From positions 1 through 14,023 of the forward strand of contig DBQX01000089.1 of NCBI GenBank assembly GCA_002305415.1: DNA of 14,023 bases, given 5' to 3'. This DNA is from Actinomycetales bacterium UBA1383. Its GTDB lineage: Bacteria; Actinomycetota; Actinomycetes; Actinomycetales; Actinomycetaceae. The notes beneath the pieces are model-generated. The model made no database searches, was not told the DNA's origin, and saw only the letters and a program-made list of their open reading frames with translations. Made by a program: the position numbers and the translations under genes. Shown piece after piece: positions 1-7,253 of this stretch. Each line of letters opens with the position of its first letter. Positions within the stretch are counted from its first letter, which is position 1.

Positions 1-1
1 C

Positions 2-529
2 GAAACCGTCATCACGGTCGTGGGCAACCTGACCGCTGACCCCGAACTCCGCTTCACGCCGTCGGGCGCTGCCGTGGCATCGTTCACGGTTGCCTCGACG
101 CCGCGCACCTTCGACCGGCAGGCCAACGAGTGGAAGGACGGGGACACCCTGTTCATGCGCTGCTCGATCTGGCGTGAGGCCGCCGAGAACGTGGCCGAGT
201 CGCTCACGAAGGGCACCCGCGTGATCGTCCAGGGCCGCCTCATGCAGCGCTCCTTCGAGACCCGCGAGGGCGAGAAGCGCACGGTCGTCGAGATGCAGGT
301 GGACGAGGTTGGCCCCTCTCTGCGCTACGCCACCGCCAAGGTCTCGCGTTCCTCGCGCGGCTTCGACGGCGGCGGCCGCGGCGGCGGGTACGACCAGAAC
401 TCCCCGCGGGGAGGCTACGGATCCCAGGGCGGCGGCCGCGGCGACTTCGGTGCCCCTGCGGGCGGCGCCGCGGACGACCCGTGGGCAACCGGCGGCGCGA
501 CCAACTTCGCGGACGAACCCCCCTTCTGA
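2..529 (+). CDS. ssb: Single-stranded DNA-binding protein, 5' end cut off by the window
   Basis: SSB coats single-stranded DNA in replication, repair and recombination and recruits partners through its acidic tail. The frame is open from base 2 and begins ETVITVVGNLTADPELR, which is the normal N-terminal beta strand of actinobacterial SSB. Only a few residues and the start codon are therefore missing, and the internal GTG at 20 is not the start. The OB fold covers roughly the first 110 visible residues (VVGNLT, FTVAST, WREAAENVAESLTKGTRVIVQGRL). A Gly/Arg-rich linker follows, and the protein ends DEPPF, the clamp that binds partner proteins. It lies in the usual order before rpsR, 76 bases away, probably in one operon with an rpsF just outside the window. 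Family assignment is very secure. Confidence 0.95.
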   Translation, partial: ETVITVVGNLTADPELRFTPSGAAVASFTVASTPRTFDRQANEWKDGDTLFMRCSIWREAAENVAESLTKGTRVIVQGRLMQRSFETREGEKRTVVEMQVDEVGPSLRYATAKVSRSSRGFDGGGRGGGYDQNSPRGGYGSQGGGRGDFGAPAGGAADDPWATGGATNFADEPPF

Positions 530-605
530 CCGCAGCACGCGGCTCCAAGACAACCAGTGAACGTGGCCGGGCCCCTGAGCCCGGAAGTGAAAGAGGAGAA
601 CCACC

Positions 606-836
606 ATGGCGAAGCCACCACTTCGCAAGCCGATCAAGAAGGTCGCACCGCTGAAGGTGCCCGTGAACGTCGACTACAAGGACACCGCCACCCTGCGGAA
701 GTTCATCTCGGACCGCGGCAAGATCCGCGCCCGGCGGGTGACCGGTGTGACCGTGCAGGAGCAGCGCCGCATCGCGAAGGCCGTCAAGAACGCCCGCGAG
801 ATGGCGCTGCTGCCCTACTCGAGTTCCGCTCGCTGA
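606..836 (+). CDS. rpsR: 30S ribosomal protein S18, cysteine-free (zinc-independent) form
   Basis: S18 is a small-subunit ribosomal protein that binds 16S rRNA with S6. The 76-residue product contains VDYKDTATLRKFISDRG and KIRARRVTGV, the S18 core, and ends ALLPYSSSAR. The start is ATG with a strong AGAGGAGA ribosome binding site at about 592-599. The positions that carry zinc-binding cysteines in the C+ form (CxxC near the N-terminus and a further Cys before the QHQR stretch) are occupied by other residues here (KKVAPLKVP, TGVTVQEQR). This makes it a C- type S18. From knowledge of the family, this is the usual form in Micrococcales. It lies between ssb and rplI, with 15 bases before rplI. 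Confidence 0.95.
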   Translation: MAKPPLRKPIKKVAPLKVPVNVDYKDTATLRKFISDRGKIRARRVTGVTVQEQRRIAKAVKNAREMALLPYSSSAR

Positions 837-851
837 GAAGGGGAGGGAACG

Positions 852-1298
852 ATGAAGCTGATCCTCACGCAGGACGTCACCGGCCTCGGCCACGCGGGCG
901 AGGTCGTGGAGGTGAAGGACGGCTACGGCCGCAACTACCTCCTGCCCCGCGGTTTCGCGACCGCGTGGACGAAGGGCGCCGCCCGCCAGGTCGAGCAGAT
1001 GAAGGCTGCCCGGCAGGCGCGCGAGATCGCCTCGATCGACGAGGCCCGGGCGCTCCGCGACCGGCTGCAGGCCGAGACGCTCGTGCTCCGAATGCGGGCC
1101 GGCGAAACCGGCCGGCTCTTCGGGGCGGTGACCGCCGGTGACGTCGCCGCCGCGCTCGCGGAGGCCGGAGTCCAGGTGGACCGCCGGCGCATCCAGACGG
1201 GCGCCCACATCAAGGCGGTCGGCGACTACACCGTGTCCGTGCAGCTGCACGACGACGTGTCGGCCAACGTGAACATCCAGGTGCGCGCCGCGAAGTAG
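852..1298 (+). CDS. rplI: 50S ribosomal protein L9
   Basis: L9 binds 23S rRNA with its N-terminal domain and reaches out from the large subunit with a long helix and a C-terminal domain. The product has 148 residues, the normal length. It starts MKLILTQDVTGLGHAGEVVEVKDGYGRNYL, the classic L9 N-terminal signature. A charged helix (about residues 40-75) follows, then the C-terminal domain containing GRLFGAVT. The ATG is preceded by a good GGGGAGGGAA ribosome binding site at about 840-849. It is the last gene before the terminator at 1310-1357, so it probably closes the ssb-rpsR-rplI transcript. Certain call. Confidence 0.97.
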   Translation: MKLILTQDVTGLGHAGEVVEVKDGYGRNYLLPRGFATAWTKGAARQVEQMKAARQAREIASIDEARALRDRLQAETLVLRMRAGETGRLFGAVTAGDVAAALAEAGVQVDRRRIQTGAHIKAVGDYTVSVQLHDDVSANVNIQVRAAK

Positions 1299-1309
1299 CG
1301 CGTGCCAGC

Positions 1310-1357
1310 GAGCCGGTCCGGCGTGCCCCCCACGGGGCGGCCGGGCCGGCTCCTTTT
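1310..1357 (+). terminator. Rho-independent terminator after rplI
   Basis: A long GC-rich stem-loop starts 12 bases after the rplI stop. GAGCCGG at 1310-1316 pairs with CCGGCTC at 1346-1352, CCGG at 1318-1321 pairs with CCGG at 1341-1344, and GCCCC at 1325-1329 pairs with GGGGC at 1334-1338 around a small loop. It is followed by CTTTT at 1353-1357. This would end the ribosomal-protein transcript, so dnaB would need its own promoter. Confidence 0.75.
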
Positions 1358-1449
1358 CGTGCCCTCGCCGCCCGGCGGCGCCCAACGCCCGAAGGGGGAC
1401 ACGCGCGGCACGCCGTCGGTGTGTCGTCCACCACTTTGCCGGGCAATTT

Positions 1450-1600
1450 CTGTCCACAGGGGTGGACAGGGTGGGAGCCCGTGAAGCGGCGTCGTGGAGC
1501 CGTTCCCGGGGCCCTCACGGCGCCTCTGGAGCGGTCCCTCCACACGGTTGTCCACAGTTGTGAACATTCGCGCCGGGCGGCTGGCCACAGGCAATCCACA
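1450..1600. promoter_or_regulatory. Cluster of DnaA-box-like motifs upstream of dnaB
   Basis: Several 9-mers resembling the actinobacterial DnaA box TTGTCCACA occur in the non-coding gap between rplI and dnaB. They are CTGTCCACA at 1450-1458, its near-inverse GGTGGACAG at 1461-1469, an exact TTGTCCACA at 1548-1556, an inverted weak match TTGTGAACA at 1558-1566, CTGGCCACA at 1581-1589 and CAATCCACA at 1592-1600. One site is exact and the others have one or more mismatches. DnaA binding here would link dnaB expression to DnaA or titrate DnaA; that role is inferred. The rest of the 1299-1758 gap holds the terminator, an inverted repeat and a possible promoter, and no gene. Confidence 0.45.
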
Positions 1601-1613
1601 GATTCGGACCCGC

Positions 1614-1637
1614 CCTCCACACCGACCGGTGTGGAGG
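1614..1637. repeat. Perfect 11-bp inverted repeat upstream of dnaB
   Basis: CCTCCACACCG at 1614-1624 and CGGTGTGGAGG at 1627-1637 are exact reverse complements separated by two bases. There is no T-run, so it does not look like a terminator. Its place just before the possible dnaB promoter fits an operator for a dimeric regulator, or an extension of the DnaA-box cluster, since each arm contains CCACA or TGTGG. The identity of any binding protein is unknown. Confidence 0.55.
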
Positions 1638-1640
1638 TGT

Positions 1641-1669
1641 TTGTCGGGGTGGCGGCGGCCCCATACCCT
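1641..1669 (+). promoter_or_regulatory. Possible dnaB promoter
   Basis: TTGTCG at 1641-1646 and TACCCT at 1664-1669 are separated by 17 bases. They resemble -35 and -10 elements of the main sigma factor (TTGACA / TANNNT). The site is about 90 bases before the dnaB start and downstream of the terminator after rplI, where a promoter is expected. The match is moderate and depends on motif and position only. Confidence 0.35.
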
Positions 1670-1758
1670 CGGGGGAGTCGCGGGATGGGTGCCGGGTCGA
1701 TGTCAGTGGTCGGTGGTCTTCTGGGGTTGAGAGGGCAGCCGGATGGGTGAGGGGTGCA

Positions 1759-3138
1759 ATGGTCGCACAGATCAACGAGCGTGATCCCGTTCCCTTCGAT
1801 CGCACCCCGCCGCAGGACATCCTCGCGGAACAGTCCGTGCTCGGCGGCATGCTGCTGTCGAAGGACGCGATCGCGGACGTCGTGGAGGCGCTGCGCAAGA
1901 ACGACTTCTACCGGCCGGCCCACGAGACGATCTACGACGCGATCCTCGACCTCTACGGGCGCGGTGAGCCGGCTGACGCCGTCACGGTGGCGGGGGAACT
2001 GGCGAAGAGGGGTGACCTCGGGCGTGTCGGGGGTGCGCCCTACCTCCACACCCTGATCGCCTCGGTCCCGACCGCCGCGAACGCCGGCTACTACGCCCGG
2101 ATCGTCCGTGAGCAGGCGGTGCTCCGCCGGCTCGTGGAAGCCGGTACCCGGATCACGCAACTGGGTTACGCGACCGATGGGGGCGACGTCGACGACCTCG
2201 TGAACGCCGCCCAGGCCGAGGTGTACGCCGTCACGGAACGGCGGGCGGCCGAGGACTACCGGTCGCTCGGCGAGATCATGGACGAGACGGTTGCCGAGAT
2301 TGAGCGCGCCGGCGACAAGGGGGACGGCCTCGCCGGCGTCCCGACTGGCTTCCGGGACCTGGACGCCCTCACCAATGGGCTCCACGCCGGCCAGATGATC
2401 ATCATCGCGGCGCGTCCCGCGATCGGTAAGTCCACGCTCGCGCTCGACATGTGCCGCGCGGCAAGCATTCGGCACGGACTGGCCTCGGTGATCTTCTCCC
2501 TCGAGATGGGACGCACCGAGCTCACCACGAGGCTGCTCTCGGCCGAGACCGGGATCGACATGCAACGGCTCCGCCGGGGTCGCATGGACGGCAGGGACTG
2601 GGACCGGATCGCGGAGACCATGAGTCGCCTGTCGGAGGCGCCGCTCTTCATCGACGACTCCCCGAACATGTCCCTGATGGAGATCCGCGCCAAGTGCCGG
2701 CGACTGAAGCAGCGTCACGACCTGCGGCTGGTGGTGGTGGACTACATCCAGCTCATGACCTCGGGGAAGAAGGTGGAGTCCCGCCAGCAGGAGGTCTCCG
2801 AGTTCTCACGGGCCCTGAAGCTGCTCGCCAAGGAACTCGAGGTGCCCGTGATCGCCGTGGCACAGCTGAACCGCGGACCGGAGCAGCGGACCGACAAGAA
2901 GCCCATGATGTCCGACCTGCGGGAGTCCGGATCCCTCGAGCAGGACGCCGACGTCGTGATGCTGCTGCACCGCGAGGACGCGTACCGCTCGAAAGCCGAG
3001 CTGGAGACGGAGGCGGCGCGTGCCGGCGAGGCCGACATCATCGTGGCCAAGCACCGGAACGGGCCGACCGGCACCATCACCGTCGCTTTCCGGGGGCACC
3101 TGTCGCAGTTCGCGGACATGGCGCGGGAATCGTACTGA
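1759..3138 (+). CDS. dnaB: Replicative DNA helicase DnaB
   Basis: DnaB is the hexameric 5'-3' helicase that unwinds DNA at the replication fork and contacts primase. The product has 459 residues, normal for the family. The N-terminal DnaB domain starts PPQDILAEQSVLGGMLLS and covers about residues 15-120. The RecA-like ATPase domain contains the Walker A motif ARPAIGKST (about residues 219-227; many homologues have PG rather than PA), Walker B LVVVDYIQLM, and the conserved block SDLRESGSLEQDADVVMLLHR. The ATG at 1759 is preferred over GTG at 1747 because GAGGGG at 1748-1753 is correctly spaced. No intein interrupts it, although inteins are common in actinobacterial dnaB. It is the last core gene before the accessory region. 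Confidence 0.96.
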   Translation: MVAQINERDPVPFDRTPPQDILAEQSVLGGMLLSKDAIADVVEALRKNDFYRPAHETIYDAILDLYGRGEPADAVTVAGELAKRGDLGRVGGAPYLHTLIASVPTAANAGYYARIVREQAVLRRLVEAGTRITQLGYATDGGDVDDLVNAAQAEVYAVTERRAAEDYRSLGEIMDETVAEIERAGDKGDGLAGVPTGFRDLDALTNGLHAGQMIIIAARPAIGKSTLALDMCRAASIRHGLASVIFSLEMGRTELTTRLLSAETGIDMQRLRRGRMDGRDWDRIAETMSRLSEAPLFIDDSPNMSLMEIRAKCRRLKQRHDLRLVVVDYIQLMTSGKKVESRQQEVSEFSRALKLLAKELEVPVIAVAQLNRGPEQRTDKKPMMSDLRESGSLEQDADVVMLLHREDAYRSKAELETEAARAGEADIIVAKHRNGPTGTITVAFRGHLSQFADMARESY

Positions 3139-3368
3139 TTGTCGAGATGCAGCGAACTTTTAGTTTTCGACGTTGTACTAAATATAGGTGTCCAGATGGT
3201 GAGATGATGCCGTCCTCGGCGTGATGAGGCGGAGGAGTGGGGCCTCACAGGCGCTGCATCAGACCGCCAAGGTCTGTGCCGAACTTCTCGGCCCGAAATC
3301 TGGCGCGATCGTCCACAACCTGTGTACTCTCGCAGTACATACCCGGTCCACTTCGGTGGACGGGCCCG
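3139..3368. other. Intergenic boundary between dnaB and the accessory region
   Basis: I see no convincing gene here. Bases about 3155-3187 form a conspicuously AT-rich patch in a GC-rich chromosome and include a short AACT-TTT-AGTT dyad. Two hairpins lie at the right: TGTACT/AGTACA at 3323-3339 and GTCCAC-TTCG-GTGGAC at 3346-3361, the latter closed by the very stable C(UUCG)G tetraloop. A 31-codon minus-strand frame from ATG at 3340 to a stop at 3245 cannot be confirmed as a gene. The composition change suggests that foreign DNA begins just after dnaB. Confidence 0.4.
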
Positions 3369-3394
3369 GGGCCGGACGCTAAGTCCGGCCCTTT
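3369..3394. terminator. Hairpin terminator downstream of the NYN gene, possibly bidirectional
   Basis: GGGCCGGAC at 3369-3377 and GTCCGGCCC at 3383-3391 form a perfect 9-bp stem with a five-base loop, followed on the plus strand by TTT. It lies 24 bases beyond the stop of the minus-strand NYN gene. The U-run is on the plus-strand side, so termination of plus-strand transcription is better supported. The UUCG hairpin at 3346-3361 may add to the effect. Confidence 0.55.
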
Positions 3395-3414
3395 GCACGT
3401 ATCCGACGCGTTGT

Positions 3415-4080
3415 TCAGGCCCAGCGTGCTGGACGGTGGATGGCGCGGCCGCTCCCGTCGATCACGACACCAGGGAACTGACAAGCTGCGAGGACCCCGG
3501 GTCTCACCAGCCGCTTCTCTGTGCCACGAAGCGGCATGTGGCGCAGGTTGCGGGGAGTGGCAACGATGACAGGCCGGCCGAGATCGTTCTTGACGATATC
3601 GATTGCGCTCTGCAGGTCGGAGTCGTCGCTGACGACCAGGGCGCGGTCATATGCGCCCACGTAGCCATCCCGGAGCAGGCTGACAGCGAGATTCACATCG
3701 GAACCCTTCTCTTCTGTCTTGATGACGGGAATTGTGTTGCCGGCGCAGCATCTGCAGGCCGCCATCCGCCCATCGCAACAGTCACATCCCTTCTCAGGCC
3801 GCCTGGGCATGCGGGTGCCGTTCACCTTGAAGATGCCCAGGACTACCTCGACGGTTGGCAGTGTCCCGAGTGCCCGGAGATACGCGTCCTGTCGTGTGTG
3901 GATGTGCGGATTCCTCCCGTTGGCCGTCACCTTGGCCGTGCAGTAGGTGATCTTATCGATGGTGTCCCCTGGGAGTAGGCGAGCACACCAAGCCTCGAGG
4001 TCGAGCCACCGGAGGGCTGGGTTCGCCTTCAGCGCTCCGTAATAGAGGTTGAAGCCATCGATGTAAACGCGAGAACGCAT
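3415..4080 (-). CDS. NYN/PIN-type nuclease domain protein with Cys-rich insert
   Basis: NYN domains are PIN-like folds that usually cut RNA with metal ions held by acidic residues. The 221-residue product begins MRSRVYIDGFNLYYGAL, with the typical first-strand Asp (IDGFNLYYG). Later it has KGSDVNLAVSLLRDGY and ALVVSDDSDLQSAID, the clustered aspartates of the active site. Between them is the cysteine-rich stretch GCDCCDGRMAACRCC (six Cys), which probably binds a metal. ATG at 4080 is chosen because GGAAGGA precedes it on the minus strand with good spacing. A longer start at 4149 would add residues unlike the family. It is divergent from the RM gene, with about 116 bases between. It could be a stand-alone RNase, a toxin or a defence effector; its target is unknown. 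Confidence 0.8.
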   Translation of the reverse strand: MRSRVYIDGFNLYYGALKANPALRWLDLEAWCARLLPGDTIDKITYCTAKVTANGRNPHIHTRQDAYLRALGTLPTVEVVLGIFKVNGTRMPRRPEKGCDCCDGRMAACRCCAGNTIPVIKTEEKGSDVNLAVSLLRDGYVGAYDRALVVSDDSDLQSAIDIVKNDLGRPVIVATPRNLRHMPLRGTEKRLVRPGVLAACQFPGVVIDGSGRAIHRPARWA

Positions 4081-4102
4081 GTCTCGATCCTTCCATTCAC
4101 CG

Positions 4103-4130
4103 ACTACATTGGCGGCGCTTCGTTGGTCAA
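4103..4130 (-). promoter_or_regulatory. Promoter for the NYN gene
   Basis: On the minus strand TTGACC (4125-4130) is followed after 16 bases by TGTAGT (4103-4108), close to the TTGACA / TATAAT consensus. It lies 23 bases upstream of the NYN start codon, leaving room for the ribosome binding site. In the same gap, TTGGGC at 4161-4166 and CAAGAT at 4185-4190 are a weaker candidate promoter for the divergent RM gene. Confidence 0.5.
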
Positions 4131-4196
4131 CTGGACGTGTCCAAGGCACGAATCGCGCGATTGGGCTGCTCTCGAACGGTGAGGCAAGATGTTTTC

Positions 4197-6830
4197 ATGG
4201 CCTCCACGACGGTGTACGAGCTCTTGGACAAGTTGTATTACTCGTCGACGTCGGAGGCGGACAAGGGGTCGAAGTTCGAGCGGTTGATGGCGGCGTACCT
4301 GCGCACGGATCCGACGTTCGCGGACCAGTTCTCGGACGTGTGGTTGTGGCAGGACTGGCCGGGCCGGGCCGGGAAGCACGACACCGGGATCGACCTGGTG
4401 GCCAAGGACAGGGTGACCGCGAACCTGGTGGCAGTGCAGTGCAAGTTCTACGACCCGGCCGGCACCATCGCGAAACCGGATGTGGATTCGTTCCTGGCGG
4501 CGTCGGGCAAGGCGGGGTTCGCGGAGCGGATCATCGTGTCCACCACGGACCGGTGGAACGCGAACGCGGAGGACGCGATCCACGCCCAGCAGATCCCGGT
4601 GCGCAGGATCGGGCTGTCCGATCTGGAGAACTCGCTGATCGACTGGTCGCAGTTCACCTTCGACACCCCCGAGGCTCTGGAGCTCCACGACCGGAAGCGG
4701 TTGCGGGCCCACCAGCTCACCGCGATCGAGAAGGTCACGGCCGGGTTCGAGATGCACGACCGGGGCAAGTTGATCATGGCGTGCGGGACGGGCAAGACGT
4801 TCACCTCGTTGCGTCTGGCGGAACAGCTCGCGGGCAAGGGCGGGTCGGTGCTGTTCCTGGTGCCCTCGATCTCCCTGCTGTCGCAGTCGCTGCGGGAGTG
4901 GGCCACCGAGGCTGAAGTTCCGTTGGCACCGTTCGCGGTGTGCTCCGACACCAAGGTCGGGAAACGGTCGAACGCGTCGGAAGACATCTCGAGCGTGGAC
5001 CTGGCGTTGCCGGCGACCACCAACGCCGCGGTGCTCCACGACCGGCTCACCCAGACCGCCGGGGATGGGGAGCGGATGCGGGTGGTGTTTGCGACCTACC
5101 AGTCCATCGACGTCGTCGCCCAAGCCCAGGCGAAGGGCGGGCTGGACCCGTTCGACCTGATCATCTGCGACGAGGCGCACCGCACCACCGGGGCCACCCT
5201 CGCCGGGGAGGACGAGTCCGCGTTCGTGCGGGTGCACGACCCCGCCTACCTGCTCGCGGACCGCCGCCTGTACATGACCGCGACCCCACGGATCTACGAC
5301 GACAACTCCAAGGCGAAGGCCGGACAGGCGAACGCGGTGCTCGCATCCATGGATGACGAGGCGGTGTACGGGCCGGAGTTCCACCGCCTCGGCTTCGGGG
5401 AGTCCGTCTCCCAAGGCCTGCTGTCCGACTACAAAGTCCTGGTGCTCGCGGTGGACGAGGGACACGTGGCCGCCACCTTCCAGCACCAGCTCGCGGACCA
5501 GAACTACGAGCTCGGGCTTGGCGATGCCGCGAAGATCGTGGGCTGCTGGAACGGGCTCGCCAAGCGCGGGATCACCGAGCACGAGTTCGACACCGACGCC
5601 GCCCCCATGCGCCGCGCGGTCGCGTTCTCCCGCTCCATCAAGGACTCCAAGCAGATCGAACGGCTCTTCTCCGACTTGGTGAACCAGTACATCGACACCT
5701 ACGACTTGGACACCGTGGACGACGGCGGCGACGGCGGGGAGACTGAACCGGTGTTGCGCTGCGAGGTGGCCCACGTGGACGGCACCTTCAACGCCTTGGA
5801 GCGCAACCGAAAGATCGACTGGCTCAAGGCTGATGCCGGGCCCTCAACCTGCCGGATCCTCACCAACGCCCGCTGCCTGTCTGAGGGTGTGGACGTCCCT
5901 GCGCTGGATGCGGTGATGTTCCTCAATCCCCGTAAGTCCGTCGTCGACGTCGTCCAATCGGTGGGGCGGGTGATGCGCAAGTCCCCGGGGAAGAAGTACG
6001 GCTACATCATCCTGCCCATCGGGATCCCGGCCGACATGGACCCTGCGGACGCCTTGCGAGACAACGACAGGTACGCCGTGGTGTGGGAGGTTCTTCAGGC
6101 GCTTCGGGCACATGATGAGCGCTTCGACGCCATGGTCAACAAGATCGAACTCAACGCCGGCCGCGACCGTCAGTTCGACGTCATCGGGGTGGGTGGACGT
6201 GAGACCGACGTTGACGGCAAGCCCATCCAGGACACTCTGCCCATCGTGTTCCCGAACCTGGAGGACTGGCGCAACGCCATCTACGCCCGCATCGTCACCA
6301 AGGTCGGCTCCCGCCGCTATTGGGAGGACTGGGCCAAGGACGTCCACCTCATCGCCGAACGGCACACTACCCGCATCGCCGCCCTGCTCGAGGACCCTGA
6401 GGTCGGGCTGCAGGGCACCTTCGCCGACTTCCTCGCCGGTTTGCGGGCCAACCTGAACGACTCCATCGGGGTAGAGCAGGCCATCTCGATGCTGTCCCAG
6501 CACCTGATCACCAAACCCGTGTTCGACGCCCTGTTCGAGGGGTACGCCTTCACCGAACACAACCCAGTCTCCAAGGTTATGCAGGGCATGATCGACGCCC
6601 TCGCCACCCAGAACCTGGAGACCGAGACCGAGAAACTCGACCGGTTCTACGAGTCCGTGCGGCTGCGGGCCGCCGGCATCGACAACGCCGAGGGCAAACA
6701 GCGGATCGTCACCGAACTGTACGAGAAATCTTCCGCCTTGCCTTCCCCAAGGCCGCCGAATCCCTCGGCATCGTGTACACCCCCGTCGAGGTCGTCGACT
6801 TCATCATCCGGTCCGTCGAGCACGTACTGA
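4197..6830 (+). pseudogene. Type ISP-like restriction enzyme, nuclease-helicase part, frameshifted
   Basis: This is the N-terminal part of a single-chain restriction-modification enzyme in which nuclease, translocase and methyltransferase are joined. An Mrr-like nuclease comes first (GSKFERLMAAYL, then GIDLVAKD and AVQCKFY at about residues 64-83, a D...QxK site). The SF2 helicase follows with Walker A MACGTGKT (about 194-201), DEAH in IICDEAHRTTG (about 322), TATP in LYMTATPRIY, and a motif VI-like QSVGRVMRK (about 590). The frame is correct for 844 codons to 6728, then turns into unrelated sequence and stops at 6830. Inserting one T after GAGAAA at 6723-6728 restores an expected FFRLAFPKAAESLGI. 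ATG at 4197 with GGTGAGG upstream is preferred over GTG at 4137. The enzyme is very probably inactive. Confidence 0.85.
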
Positions 6831-7250
6831 ACACCGAGTTCGCCGCCTCCCTCACCGACGAAGGCGTCCACGTCCTCGACCCGTTCACCGGCACCGGCAC
6901 CTTCATCGTCCGGCTGCTGGAGTCCGGGTTCATCCGCCCCAGCGACCTGCTTCGCAAGTACACCAATGAGTTGCACGCGAACGAGATCCTGCTGCTCGCC
7001 TACTACATCGCCGCCATCAACATCGAAGCCACCCTCCACGGCCTCCTCAAGGAGACCGACCCTGACGCCGGGTACGTCCCCTTCGAAGGCATCGTGCTCA
7101 CCGACACCTTCCAACTGACCGAGGACGGCGACACTCTCGACAACACCGTCTTCCCCACCAACAGTGCCCGCGCCGAGGCGCAGAAGGACCTCGACATCCG
7201 CGTCATCATCGGCAATCCGCCATACTCGGTGGGGCAGACGTCTGGCAACG
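6731..7250 (+). pseudogene. Type ISP-like N6-adenine methyltransferase fragment, truncated at its 3' end
   Basis: This continues the gene above in the +2 frame after the one-base deletion. It reads AFPKAAESLGIVYTPVEVVDFIIRSVEHVL, then the AdoMet-binding motif DPFTGTGTF (about 6880-6906) and the catalytic NPPY in IIGNPPYSVGQTSGNE (about 7203-7250), both typical of adenine-N6 methyltransferases. Homologues continue for several hundred residues with the rest of the methyltransferase and the target-recognition domain. Here the similarity ends directly after SGNE and another gene family (TniB) begins in a different frame. This frame stays open by chance through to tniQ, so no stop marks the break. 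The missing 3' part is the strongest sign that the RM system is dead. Confidence 0.82.
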
Positions 7251-7253
7251 AAC

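Noticed and set aside
1210..2718. A 502-codon minus-strand open frame opposite dnaB
   Set aside because: It is the shadow of dnaB and of the non-coding gap. Arg/Gly/Val-rich, with no recognisable domain.
1759..3138. Intein in dnaB
   Set aside because: The 459-residue length and continuous ATPase motifs leave no room for an insertion.
3323..3391. Hairpin run considered as a tRNA
   Set aside because: The stems do not fit a cloverleaf: no acceptor stem pairing, no T-loop GTTC motif and no CCA.
4081..4149. Longer start of the NYN gene at 4149
   Set aside because: ATG at 4080 directly precedes the conserved RVYIDGFNLYYG strand and has a well-placed GGAAGGA.
4137..4196. GTG at 4137 as start of the RM gene
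   Set aside because: The extra 20 residues look unlike the family and the segment overlaps the divergent control region; ATG at 4197 has a better context.
4104..5774. A 556-codon minus-strand open frame opposite the RM gene
   Set aside because: It is the antisense shadow of nuclease and helicase coding sequence with clear family motifs on the plus strand; the minus-strand product shows no domain.
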